Shown one piece after another: positions 1 through 10,909 of a stretch of 64,000 nt of DNA (the stretch's first letter is position 1; each line of letters begins with the position of its first letter). The DNA is from Triticum aestivum (Eukaryota > Streptophyta > Magnoliopsida > Poales > Poaceae): positions 229,504,643 through 229,568,642 of the forward strand of contig NC_057795.1 of NCBI RefSeq assembly GCF_018294505.1, in the 5' to 3' direction. The position numbers and the translations under genes were made by a program. Under the pieces are notes generated by a model, which saw only the letters and a list, made by a program, of their open reading frames with translations, had not been told where the DNA came from and searched no databases.

Positions 1-2622
1 GGTGTCATCCCTGGATCAGTAATGCTGACACCACATAGTACTTGGAGGATTTATAACAGAGTAGCAATCACACACTTATTACATCGAATGTCTCAAAAGA
101 GAATTTATAAATATAAATATGGCTTAAGGCCATCTAACAACGATAACAACGGAAGACTTGGAAGATAAGCGAGTCCATCAACTCCAACGGCATCACTGAG
201 TATAGAACCACGACCTAAAAGCACCTTACTCGTCGTCTGAAAAATCTGCAACATGAAACATTGCAGCTCGAAAACGGGTCAGCACATGGAATATGCTGGC
301 AATGTAACACATAGAGAATAATGATGGAATAAACTATACTACATGCATATATGGCTGGTGGAAAGCTCTATGGTTACAGTTTTGCGTAAAGCCAATTTTT
401 CCCTACTGCAAAGGAATAAATTTTAGTTAACTAACATGGTGGTTGTGAAACATTGAGAATGGTTGACAGCATCCTCAATCCCAATTAAAAGTAATCATCA
501 TTAAAACCCAACAATATTAGTTTAGAAGTAACATGATGGGATTCACATGATATCCAAGTACTAGATACTCAAAGCGTCCATAACCGGGGACACGGCTAAT
601 CATGATTAGTTTATACACTCTGCAGAGGTTTGCGCACTTTTCCCCACAAGACTCGATCGCCTCTGTTTGACTTCTCGCACTACATGATGTTTGAGAAATG
701 GATGACCGAGACATAGTCTTTCAGAAGCGCTAGCACCTTACTAAGGGTAGACCGGTACACCTACTTTCCCTACATCTGCTAGCCTACCCGTAAGAGTTCG
801 CAACTCTTAATCAACTATGCCAGAGCCCATAATAGCTTGTGGCTGCACACGGAAGTTTCTATCATGAATAATCTTATGATCCCTTTGAGCCTCGGTGGCG
901 GTCCAAAACAAACAGGCAATCCTGGAATACCCAGGTATCTCAATCCACCCAGACATGTATTAAAGTTGCCATCTTAAATAAACCTTTAATTAACAATCTC
1001 ACATCTGTCATGGATACCCTCACCTGATCCACGTCTACTAGCATAGCATGGCAATATAAGCAAACGTAGAAATAGCTCCCAAGGGTTTGATATTAAAACA
1101 GGTAATAGGTACTACCTCATCTACTTCCCATCCCACAATTTATTTAGATCCTAATCATGCAATGTTGGAGGATTGATCTAATGCAATAAAACTGGGTAGT
1201 AGAGAAGATATGATCAACGTGTTACTTGCCTTGCTGATGATCCACGAAACCTAGAGACTCGAAGTAACAGGCGACGCACTCTGGGTATTCTATCGCAGAC
1301 AAACAAACAAGCATACAATAAGTACTCATCTAATGCACGGGTAAAACTCAAATAAAGATCTAACCAGAAAGTTCAACTTAAGAACTCCGGTTGGCAAAAA
1401 GAATCAAATCAAACGAAACAACGAAAGTCAAACGGCGATAGAAAACAACTTCGTTTTACTAATCTGGATCTAAGTCAATTTTTGCAGAAGCAAAAACTTA
1501 TTTAAGTTGGTTATTCGGAAAGAGGGTTTCGAGACGAAACCCCAGGCGCTTGAATCGCCTGATTCCGATAAACGAGCGAAAAGTTATACTAAAACGAAAA
1601 TCGGATCAGAAATCGTGATCGGAAAAATCACGGAATAAATCCGAGAAAAAGAAAAACGACGAACAGCTTAACGAACGAACGTTCGTTAACTGGATCTAAA
1701 CGATGAATACGTTTGTTAAAACAAACGGATGAACGAACGTTCGCTATTCAACCTAAACCGAAAAAAACGATCTAAAATAATAAAAAAACAGAAACTAAAA
1801 AAACCGACGAAAAACCGACGAAAAAACCGAACGGTTTTCGAGAAAAACCGGCAGCGCAGAAAACGAGGCACCTCGAGCGGCGGCTCCGGCGGGCGGCGGC
1901 TCCGGCGAGGCGGCGACATCTGGCGGTGGCGGTGGCGGATCGGGCGGCGGCGGCTGGCGGCGGCGACGCGGGTCGGGCGTGGCGGCGGCGGATCGGGCCG
2001 ACTAGGGTTAGGGTTCGCGGGCGCGGGTGGGCTGGCGGCGGCGGCTGGTGGGCTGGGGCGGCTCGGGCGGCGGCTATTTAAAGGCTGCCCCGGGCGGAGT
2101 CCCGCTCGGGTACGGCGCGAAGTCGGTTCGTGTTTTCTTAAATAATTCCGCGCCAAAAAACAAATAAAAGAAATACTAAACAGACTCCAAAAATCCCAAA
2201 ATAAATTTTCCCCGGCTTCTAAAATCAAGCCGGTCAAGATGAACATTTATTTGGGGCCTAAATGCAATTTTGAAAAATGCACATTTTTCCTAAATTCAAA
2301 TAAAAGGGCGAAAATTCCAAAATAAAATCTTATTTGATTTATTTATTAAATCCTCAATATTTCTTTATTCTGGGAAAGTCATTTTATTCCCTCTCTCATA
2401 TTTTTGTAATAGAAAAAGTTGATGATAAAATAATTAAAATCAAATGATCCTATTCCCAAAATTTGAGAAAAACTCAAATATGAAAATAACGAAATCCGCA
2501 ACTCTCTCCGTGGGTCCTTGAGTTGCATAGAATTTCTAGGATCAAACCAAAAGCAAATAAAATATGATATGCATTGATGATCTGATGTATAACATACCAA
2601 ATTGAAAATTTGGGATGTTACA
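1..2622 (-). repeat. 3' LTR of the chromovirus, truncated by the window start
   Basis: Position 1 aligns with 25712 in the other LTR, so about 40 bp are missing. It ends in GGGATGTTACA at 2622. A GC-rich GGC/GGCGG block (about 1870-2110) with a telobox-like AGGGTTAGGGTT at about 2004 surrounds the promoter-proximal part. Long open frames across the GGC block on both strands are products of base composition. Confidence 0.93.
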
Positions 2623-2623
2623 A

Positions 2624-2637
2624 ACCTACCCCCCTTA
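2624..2637 (-). other. Polypurine tract of the chromovirus
   Basis: The complement reads TTAAGGGGGGTAGG directly upstream of the 3' LTR in element orientation, the expected place for plus-strand priming. Confidence 0.75.
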
Positions 2638-3228
2638 AGATGAATCTCGCCCTCGAGATTCGGGTTGGCTAGAAAATAGGTGAGGGTGGTCCTTTAGCAA
2701 ATGTTCCTCTCGCTCCCAGGTGGCTTCATTCTCCGTATGGTGGCTCCACTGAACTTTGCAAAACTTGATAACCTTGCCGCGGGTAACTCGGCTGGCAAAC
2801 TCGAGAATCTTAACTGGTTTCTCCTCGTAGGTCAAATCGTTATTCAACTGAATCGTTTCCAATGGCACTGTATCTCTTAGTGGTATATCAGCCATCTCCG
2901 CATGGCAGTTCTTTAACTGGGAAACGTGGAATACATCATGAACTCCTGAAAATCCTTCGGGCAATTCCAACTTGAAGGCCACCTCTCCCATACGTTCCAA
3001 AACACGATATGGTCCTACAAAGCGTGGCGCCAACTTTCCCTTAACTCCAAAACGCTTAATTCCTCGTAGGGGAGATACTCGAAGATAAACTCGGTCTCCG
3101 ATTTCATAAACTGTCTCCTTGCGTTTAGAATCTGCATAGCTCTTCTGTCTGGACTGGGCTACCTTGAGCCTATAGCGAATCAACTTCACTTTCAGTTCAA
3201 ACTCCTTAATCAAATCTGGTCCAAACAA
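2635..3228 (-). pseudogene. Chromovirus integrase C-terminus with chromodomain
   Basis: The frame continues the integrase upstream of it after a single TAG stop at 3229-3231. It holds the integrase tail (GPYRVLERMG and VFHVSQLKN patches) followed by a chromodomain-like end (PVKILEFASRVTRGK...VQWSHHTENEATWE). Chromodomains of this group are thought to steer integration to particular chromatin. It ends almost on the polypurine tract, as is usual for the last pol domain. The separation from the integrase core is only the stop codon, probably a former CAG glutamine codon. Confidence 0.88.
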
Positions 3229-4069
3229 CTAGCGGTCTCCCACTTCATCCCACAACAACGGAGTCCTGCACCTCCTTCCGTACAAGGCTTTGAAAGGGGC
3301 CATTTTCAAACTGGATTGATAGCTGTTGTTGTAAGAGAATTCTGCATATGGCAAATTGTCGTCCCAACTAGATCCGTAATCTAGTGCACAAGCTCTCAAC
3401 ATATCCTCTAAAATCTGATTGACTCTCTCGGTCTGTCCATCTGTCTGCGGATAGAAAGTTGTGCTAAACTCTAGCCTGGTACCCAAAGTTTCATGCAACT
3501 GATTCCAGAACTTTGAGGTGAATTGGGTTCCTCTGTCCGATACGATACTCCTCGGAACTCCATGTAAACATACAATCCTGGTCATGTATATCTTTGCCAA
3601 CTTAGCACTGGTGTAAGTGGTCTTTACCGGGATGAAATGTGCTACCTTCGTCAACCGATCAACTATAACCCAAATCGAGTCATAGCCTGAACGAGTCCTG
3701 GGTAATCCCGTGATAAAATCCATGCCTAGTTTTTCCCACTTCCATTCGGGTATCGGCAATGGTTGTAACAATCCTGCTGGCTTCTGATGCTCTGCCTTTA
3801 CTCTCTGACATACATCACAAACTACTACATATTCCGCAATATCTTTCTTCATTCCGGTCCACCAGAAAGTATCCTTCAAATCCAAATACATCTTGGTATT
3901 TCCTGGGTGAATCGAATAAGGTGAATCATGTGCCTCTTGCAGAATCAACTTCCTGATCTCTGGGTCATCGACACATAAACACGGTCTTCAAACCATAGGG
4001 TGTCATGCTCGTCCTCACGAAATCCTTTAGCCATTCCTTCGCTCAATTTCTCTTTTATAGAGGCAATCT
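3229..4069 (-). pseudogene. Chromovirus integrase (zinc-binding and catalytic core)
   Basis: An HHCC zinc-binding region (HPGNTKMY...CDVCQRVKAEHQ) is followed by the DDE core with MDFITGLP, SDRGTQF and QTERVNQILEDM, carrying the three catalytic acidic residues. The enzyme would insert the cDNA into the genome. Near 3970-3985 the reading frame shifts. Upstream of that the RNase H-integrase linker continues to 4069, where the Copia element is inserted. The same protein resumes on the other side of the insertion at 21674. The break at 3229-3231 is a TAG stop. Confidence 0.92.
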
Positions 4070-4074
4070 CTTTG
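4070..4074. repeat. Left target-site duplication CTTTG of the Copia element
   Basis: CTTTG here is repeated at 21669-21673, directly outside the TG...CA ends of the Copia element. Confidence 0.93.
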
Positions 4075-4434
4075 TGAAAGCACGAGTGCTCCCTAGGTGG
4101 TTTTGGTAATTAATGTCAACATATCTCTTGTTGGACTAACACTTTATCTAGCATGTTTCAGATGAGTTCAACAATGAAGTGGCATGGACTAAAGGATTTG
4201 GGAACTCCTTCAAGATGCTAAGGACAAAGGATTGGCTCGAGCTTCAAGATCAAGTCTCTTCATTTTACATTTTAGTGGTCCAAGATCACATTGAGTCTAT
4301 AGGAAAAGCCAATACTATCAAGGAGGGATGAGGTGTTGCTTAATGAGCCTCTTGCTTCATGTGCTTTGTGATATGCTCCAAAACCCTCAACTACTTTCCC
4401 ACATCCACAAATGACCTAAACCCAACGCCAAAAT

Positions 4435-4900
4435 CGGTCACACCGATTCTTCCTATCTGGCGCCACCGATTCCAAAAGTCATAGCCACTGCCACAAACCC
4501 TAAGCAAATTGGTCTTACCGATAGGGATCTCGGTCTCACCGAGATGGGATTGTAATCTCTCTATGTATGTCCATTATCAAAATCGGTCTCACCGAGTTTG
4601 AGCAATCGGTACTACCGAGATTACAATGCAAACTCTCTAGAAAACTTATTACCAAAATCGGTCTCACCGAATTTGAGTAATCGGTCCCACCGAGTTTGCC
4701 TGACCAACTCTCTGGGAAGCTTATTACCAAATCGGTCCCACCGAGTTTGTGTAATCGGTCTTACCGAGATTACGTTATGCCCTAACCCTAACCGAATCGG
4801 TCTCACCGAGTTGCATTTTGGTCCCACCGAAAACCCTAACAGTCACATTATTTGCTAAATCGATATGACCGAGTTTAACGATTCGGTCCCACCGAGTTTG
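4435..4900 (+). repeat. Cluster of CGGTnnnACCG palindromic words in the LTR
   Basis: At least ten copies of an imperfect palindrome of the form TCGGTnnnACCGA (variants CTC, CCC, CTT, ACT in the centre) are spread irregularly over about 450 bp upstream of the TATA box. The same cluster is in the right LTR (about 20349-20815). Sirevirus LTR cis-regions are known to be rich in palindromes. Confidence 0.85.
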
Positions 4901-4936
4901 GTAGATTGTGTGTAATGGTTAGATTTTGTGTGGAGG

Positions 4937-4946
4937 CTATATATAC
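4937..4946 (+). promoter_or_regulatory. TATA box of the Sirevirus LTR
   Basis: CTATATATAC lies just after the palindrome cluster and is followed by a CT-rich CCTCCACCTCCTCTTCC stretch, the layout expected for a plant Pol II core promoter at the U3/R border. The other LTR has the same at 20851-20860. Confidence 0.75.
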
Positions 4947-5755
4947 CCCTCCACCTCCTCTTCCTTCGTGGAGAGAGCCATTAGAACGAACCTACACTTC
5001 CAGCATACATTTTCTGAGAGAGAACTACCTACTCATGTGTTGAGACCAAGATATTCCATTCCTACCATATGAATCTTGATCTCTAGCCTTTCCCAAGTTG
5101 CTTTCCACTCAAATCTTCTTTCCACCAGATCCAAAACCTATGAGAGAGAGTTGAGTGTTGGGGAGACTATAATTTGAAGCACAAGAGCAAGGAGTTCATC
5201 ATCAACACACCATTTGTTACTTCTTGGAGAGTGGTGTCTCCTAGATTGGCTAGGTGTCACTTGGGAGCCTCCAACAAGATTTTGGAGTTGAACCAAGGAG
5301 TTTGTAAGGGCAAGGAGATCGCCTACTTCGTGAAGATCTACCTCTAGTGAGGCAAGTCCTTCGTGGGCGACGGCCATGGTGGGATAGACAAGGTTGCTAC
5401 TTCGTGGACCCTTTGTGGGTGGAGCCCTCCGTGGACTCGCGCAGCCGTTACCCTTCGTGGGTTGAAGTCTCCATCAACGTGGATGTACGGTAGCACCACC
5501 TATCGGAACCACGCCAAAAACATCCATGTCTCCAATTGCGTTTGAATCCTCCAAACCCTTCCCTTTACTTTCTTGCAAGTTGCATGCTTTAATCTCCGCT
5601 GCTCATATACTCTTTGCATGCTTGCTTGATATGTATTGTGAATGTTAAACTTGTGCCTAATCTCCACTTAAACTTAAAGAACCTTAAAAACTACAACTTT
5701 GGTACTTAGTGTCTAATCACCCCCCTCTAGACACCTCTTCTCAAGGTCCCACAAG

Positions 5756-5767
5756 TGGTATCAGAGC
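5756..5767 (+). other. Primer-binding site (initiator Met tRNA)
   Basis: TGGTATCAGAGC begins 2 bases after the LTR end. It is complementary to the 3' end of plant initiator-Met tRNA, the usual primer of Copia elements. Confidence 0.92.
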
Positions 5768-5808
5768 ATTGGTCTCCATTGCTTTGGTTTAATCACCATT
5801 GGAGGAAG

Positions 5809-6470
5809 ATGGATGAGTCTACTTTGGGGAGTCTTAGACATAGAGTGCCTATTCTTGATGGAGAGTATTTTCATGAGTGGAAAAATGAGATGCTTGTTAT
5901 TTTCAATCAATATCATTTTAACAAGTACATTTCTAGCCCTTGTGCACCTTGTGTTGATCCTATGCATCCTACCCATGATGAGTCTATTGACATGATTAGG
6001 AATCTTAGAACTGCCGAACTTACCATTAGAGGATTGCCTAGAAACTTGCTTGGATGTTTGCCTACTTTCAAGTGTGCCTACACCATATGGAAATTTTCTT
6101 GAGGAACGATTTCCCGATTATTCCTTCAAAAATCTTGATGAAATTCTCCATAAGTCTATTGCCTTGAGTAAGATGAATACTAGTGATCCTATGTTTGGTG
6201 ATCGTCTATTTGAGCTTACTAACCTTATGCGTGCCAAAGGAAATGTTGGTATTATTAGTGATATTATTTCCAAAGCTATAAAAATTCATAAGCAAGATCA
6301 TTGTCAAACCCATTCTAATGAATCACCCTCTCTAGGACTTGATCCACCACATGACGATGAAGAACATGGATACTATGATGAGGATGATGATAGTGACTTC
6401 GATCTTGATGATGCAATGAGACACTTTGGTCTTATGGCAAATCTTCGGGGATATATGTCAAGAGGAAAGG
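5809..6470 (+). pseudogene. Sirevirus gag, shortened and frameshifted
   Basis: The frame starts at ATG 5809, shortly after the PBS, with a typical plant Copia gag opening (LDGEYFHEWKNEM) and a later ERFPDYSFKNLDEI patch. A one-base insertion near 6097 moves the rest into another frame. The acidic stretch HDDEEHGYYDEDDDSD leads straight into the protease. I find no CX2CX4HX4C zinc knuckle where Sirevirus gag normally has one, so an internal segment appears to be missing. Gag would form the virus-like particle. This copy could not make a normal one. Confidence 0.85.
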
Positions 6471-6751
6471 AATGGGTTCTTGATAGTGGATGTACCGATC
6501 ACATGACCGGAGATAAAGACATGTTTCGTGAGCTTGCTGACAATGATAGTCCTCAAAAGTATGTTACTTTCGGTGATAACTCAAAGGGTAAGGTGGTTGG
6601 CCTTGGTAAGGTGACCATATCACATGATAGCTCCATACAAAATGTCATGCTTGTTGAATCTCTTGGTTACAACTTACTTTCAGTATCTAGACTTGCTGAT
6701 TTCGGTTTCAGTGTTCTATTTACTGAAGTAGATTGCCAAGTGTTTCGTTGA
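6471..6751 (+). pseudogene. Sirevirus aspartic protease
   Basis: WVLDSGCTDHMTGDKDMF carries the DSG active-site triplet of Copia proteases, and ESLGYNLLSVSRLADFG is the conserved end of the domain. It would cleave the Gag-Pol polyprotein. The frame ends in TGA at 6749-6751, and the integrase zinc region continues in the same frame after it. Context suggests a C-to-T change in an arginine codon. Confidence 0.88.
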
Positions 6752-7880
6752 GATAATCATAAAATGGTCTTTACCGGTGTGCGTAGAGGTGATCTATACA
6801 TTGTTGATTTCACTAAAAAGGCTCAACCTAAAACTTGCTTCATTGCTAAATCCTCAAAAGGTTGGCTATGGCATAGACGACTAGGTCATGTTGGTATCCG
6901 AAACCTTGACAAGCTTATTAAAGGAAATCATATCCTTGGAGTTAATGATGTCATATTTGATAAGGATAGACTTTGCAGCGCTTGTCAGGCAGGTAAACAG
7001 GTTGGAGGAAGGCATCCCGTGAAGAACATCATGACTACAAGAGGCCACTCGAGCTACTTCACATGGATCTCTTTGGTCCCAACTCTTATAAGAGTCTCGG
7101 TGGAAATTCTTTTGGTCTAGTTATAGTTGATGATTTTTCAAGATTTACGTGGGTGTTATTTCTCGATGATAAATCACAGGTCCAAAAGATCTTCAAGAAC
7201 TTCGCTAGGAAGGCCCAAAATCAATTTGAAGTGAGGATCAAGAAGGTTCGCAGCGACAACGGAACGGAGTTCAAGAACGCAAATGTGGACACCTTTCTTG
7301 ACGAAGAAGGGATTTCACACGAGTTCTCGGCTACGTACACACCTCAACAAAACAGAGTTGTTGAGAGGAAGAACCGGACGCTCATCGAAATGGCGAGAAC
7401 GATGCTTGATGAGTACAAGACACCGAAGCATTTTTGGGCAGAAGCGGTTGAGATAGCTTGTCATGCAACAAATCGCTTGTATCTTCACAACCTACTCGGC
7501 AAGACGGCATACAAGCTCCTCACTGGTAACAAACCCCAAGTTGGATACTTTCGAGTATTCGGCTCAAAGTGCTACATTCTTGATAAGCATCGTCGCTCTA
7601 AATTTGCTCCTAAGTCTCATGAAGGTTTCCTACTAGGTTATGGCTCAAACTCTCGCACTTACCGTGTCTACAACAATTTCACCCGAAAGGTTGAAGAGAC
7701 GGTAGATGTGAAGTTTGATGAATCTAATGGCTCGCAAGTAGAGCAATTGCCAATTGATGTAGGTGACAAAGATCCTTTGGAAGCAATTCAAGACTTTTCT
7801 ATTGGCAAGGTTCGTCCAACGGAGGTGAAGGAGAGTACCTCGTCCGTCCAAGTGGAAGCTTCAATTTCACAACAAGGTGA
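6752..7880 (+). pseudogene. Sirevirus integrase
   Basis: The pre-integrase zinc domain (WHRRLGHVGIRNL...CSACQAGK) is followed by the DDE core: MDLFGP, VRSDNGTEF and VERKNRTLIEMA, then the GKTAYKLLTGNKP and FGSKCYILDKH patches of Copia integrases. A 2-base frameshift lies near 7043. The C-terminal linker is interrupted at 7880 by the guest element. The coding frame at the GGTGA target duplicate is the same on both sides, so the linker resumes in phase at 16157. Confidence 0.92.
7876..7880. repeat. Left target-site duplication GGTGA of the guest element
   Basis: GGTGA is repeated at 16157-16161 directly outside the guest LTR ends. Confidence 0.92.
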
Positions 7881-8150
7881 TGATGCGGAGCATCCCACGT
7901 TCATCCCCATGTACACTCCGACTACTCTCCAAACCCCAAGTGGACATATGACGAGACCTCAAACATACGCCATTGGACACAAGGTGAACTCACTCCTCTC
8001 CGAACCTTCACTTCCCACATGTGAGACATGGTTACTACCTCATATATATGTACTATGCATGGCCAGGAACAAGGAGGAAGACCATGGACAAGACGGCAAG
8101 GACACCAAGTACAAGGACCAAGAGAAGAAGCTGCCCGAAGCTACAGCGGC

Positions 8151-8425
8151 CGGACGTCCGACCAGGACCGGACGTCCGACGACTCCCAGGCTCCGGACGA
8201 CCGGCCCCCTCCGGACGACCGTGCCAGCGACCACCGAACCGAATCTGCGGACATCCGAATAACTCCGGACGTCTGGGACCCCGCGAGCCTCCGGACGACC
8301 GGCCCCCTCCGGACGTCCGACCGAAGCGCACCCGAGCTGAATCTACGGAAGTCCGAAGAGCACCGGACGTCCGGACCTTCCCGAGCCTCCGGACGACCGG
8401 AACCCTCCAGACGTCCGACGCCTGT
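8151..8425 (+). repeat. Cluster of GGACGTCC / GGACGACC words
   Basis: At least ten copies of CCGGACGTCCG, CCGGACGACCGG and close variants lie within about 275 bp upstream of the TATA box. They recur in the right LTR (about 15425-15675) and again just inside the element (about 9205-9367). GACGTC is the palindromic ACGT-core C-box bound by plant bZIP factors, so a promoter role is possible, though unproven. Confidence 0.85.
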
Positions 8426-8487
8426 CTGCGCATAGTGTGTTGGGCCGCAGCCCATGTACCCTTCACTTACCCCTTCGTGGCCCTAGA

Positions 8488-8497
8488 CTATATATAC
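8488..8497 (+). promoter_or_regulatory. TATA box of the guest-element LTR
   Basis: CTATATATAC is followed by TCCTCCACCTCC. The matching site in the right LTR is 15747-15756. Confidence 0.75.
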
Positions 8498-8900
8498 TCC
8501 TCCACCTCCTCCTAGTTAGATTTAGCATTGGTTTAGCTCATATTTGTGTGAGAGCCTTGCTCATCCACTTGGTTACTTCTCCTCGGAGTTTATGACCTCT
8601 TCGGAGAAGATCCCCCAAGCGGATTCAAGACCCCTTTATGGGAAGATCCCCTCGTGGATTCAAGACCTCCTCATGGAGAAGGACGGTTACTCGTGTATCG
8701 TCCTTTGTTGACTTAGTATCTCGTGCTACTCATGCTTCGATGATCTAGACCTTGTGTGATTGATCTTTTGTCGGTTGAGTGATTTCTCTCTCATTTCCTC
8801 CGTGTTCCCCTTTGTGCTTCCGCGTGTTCTTCGTGATTCCCCGTAGGATCCACTCCAAACGTGAAAGATCGTCCACCTAGGGTTCCGCCCTACATCATCT

Positions 8901-8914
8901 TGGTATCATGAGCC
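8901..8914 (+). other. Primer-binding-site-like sequence
   Basis: TGGTATCATGAGCC starts 3 bases after the LTR. It shares TGGTATCA with the initiator-Met site used by the Sirevirus and then departs, so the match is shorter. Confidence 0.65.
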
Positions 8915-10909
8915 ACGTTGATCACGTTTTTGGAGCCCCTACCCCTCTTTTTCTAGCTTGATTTTGTGTGTTCTTGCCTAAATCCGAAAATCCCCACCAA
9001 AAATAGCCCCAATTTTTTTGTGATTTGTTGGTTTGATGATGTTTTGTTGATTTTGATCCATGGATTTGCTTGGTTTCAAGTGGATCTAGCATTTCCCCAA
9101 GTTTCCCCATCTTTCATCCACGAAATCCCGCGAATTTTGACCCCGAAATCTCCATTTTCCGCCCAAAATTGCGTCCCGGATCTGAAATTTCGCGTTGACC
9201 CCGACCCACCGGACGAGCGACGATTTACGGACGTCCGGACCCCCACGAAACACCGGACGTCCGACCTTTTCTGGACGACCGGAACACCTAACCCGAACCG
9301 AAATTACGTATTTCCGACCTTTCCGGACGTCCGATGCCCCGGACATCCGACCTTTTCCGGACGTCTGTAACCTGTAGGTTTTGACTTCAGCTGATTCTTG
9401 TTTCGGCCATAACTAATTCATCCGAACTCCGATTTCGACGTTCTTTAGCTCGTTTTGAAGCTCTTGACATCCCTTATCCCACAAAAATACCACCAATATC
9501 ATTTGACACCATCAAATTTTGTGAATTTTGGCATCTTTGCCTAGCGCTACCACCATATCATCCGCATAGCCACCGCCGACTTCCGCAACCTAACCCATTT
9601 TGCTTGCCATAGCATTTGTGGTTGCTTGAGTAGTGATTTGAGTCTCCTAAGGTGTTTCGGCTACTTAGAGATAATTGCTTCTTCATCAACCACCACCACC
9701 ATTTCCGCATAGGCTTACCCACCATACACTTCCACCCCAACGTAACCCAATTTTCTTTGAGTTGTGGCTTGTGTCTCCTAAGGTGTTTCGGCTACTTAGG
9801 GATGGAAACTTCAACATTGACTCGCATAACCCATCATCCCACTTCCGCATTACCTAGTGCAAAACCACCACCGATTTCCACTACCACCATTTGACATTTG
9901 TCATTTGAGATTTTGAGCTTGCGGTTTTTCCGTTTCCTAGGTGTTTCGGCTACTTAGGGACGAGTCTCCATCTTCTTGGTATCTACATCAAGAACACCGC
10001 CACTCATCATCGCAAAGGACGGTAACGTCGACGACACCATTGTATATTCCCCTTGCCATTGCATTGTTAACCCCTAGCCCATTTTGCGTTACTTGCCTAT
10101 CGAGACTAGCCATTTGAGTATTGCCGGCAACGTTACTTGTGCACATTAGTGATCATACTTCCCATAGCATACATACCATATCATACTGGTATCATATATT
10201 GTGTCACAAGTTTGTTCCCGCATATACACAATTGCTATCTTGGTTTGTGCATTGTGCAAAAGTGGCCATAGAAAAAAAAGAAAGAAAAACAAATAAAGCT
10301 TTTAAGCAAAAGAGAAAGAGCAAAGAAGCTTGTAAGCAAGTGCCATAGCATCATACCACATTGCATATAAGATTGTCATACCCGATCATCTTGGATCATC
10401 TTGAGAGAAACACCGGGAACCATACATACATAGCATACTTGGGATAGAAGTTTATCCATTTTGCATCTTATAGGTTGTGCACAAGTGTCGTATCCTCCTA
10501 TAGAGCAATCGTGCTAGTGTCTCTCTTGAGTTGTGCAACACGAGCGTTTTCTGTGGGTTCCACATTTTGTGCTCATTCCTTGGTTGCACGACCCCATTTA
10601 TCTATCCGTGTGTGTGTTTCTGTGTGCCATTCTTTGCTATTAGTCCATTTGTTTCACTTGAGAATTTGTGAATCTCTTTCAACATTATTGACTCTTGCTA
10701 ACATTTTGCATTAAATTTTTGTGCCACTATCCTCACCGAGCTCCACTATAAGCTTTACTTGTGTAGGTGTGAGAACCGACAAGGATTGGTACCAATAGTG
10801 CTATTTCATTGTCCGCATTTGAGTAAACTTGATTCATTCTCAACTTAGGTCAAGGTACATTGGTATAAGTTCTTCTCTTTCTCCCACTCATATTTGCTCG
10901 AGTCTTGTG
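8915..10909 (+). other. Untranslated leader of the guest element
   Basis: About 2 kb without a supported gene. It contains a second group of GGACGTCC words (9205-9367) and a sequence repeated three times (about 9647-9677, 9776-9806 and 9937-9963) around CTAAGGTGTTTCGGCTACTTAG or close variants, spaced about 130-160 bp. A purine-rich AAAGAAAG stretch lies at 10268-10340. Confidence 0.6.

Larger units (their letters stand above)
4075..5753 (+). repeat. 5' LTR of the Sirevirus
   Basis: 1679 bp, matching 19989-21668 almost base for base. It contains a palindromic-motif cluster (4435-4900), a TATA box (4937-4946) and a leader-like 3' half. Small ORFs inside it occur identically in the other LTR and show no protein family signal. 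Confidence 0.95.
7881..8897 (+). repeat. 5' LTR of the guest element
   Basis: 1017 bp. The U3 part carries GGACGTCC-type words (8151-8425), then a TATA box. The other LTR is 999 bp and lacks one 18-bp unit of the motif cluster near 8160-8178. Confidence 0.93.

Noticed and set aside
1716..2246. Long ORFs on both strands rich in Pro/Arg or Gly
   Set aside because: They arise from the GC-rich GGC repeat block of the chromovirus LTR and differ between the two LTR copies.
4785..4797. Telomere-like CCCTAACCCTAACC (also near 20695, and AGGGTTAGGGTT near 2004)
   Set aside because: Only two units each and inside LTRs. Far too short for an interstitial telomere.
4435..4900. Regularly recurring short repeats resembling a CRISPR array
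   Set aside because: Units are imperfect palindromes at irregular spacing within a plant retrotransposon LTR, duplicated in the other LTR, with no cas genes.
8040..8515. Overlapping Pro/Arg-rich ORFs in all frames in the guest LTR
   Set aside because: They come from the GGACGTCC motif array and appear on both strands in both LTRs.
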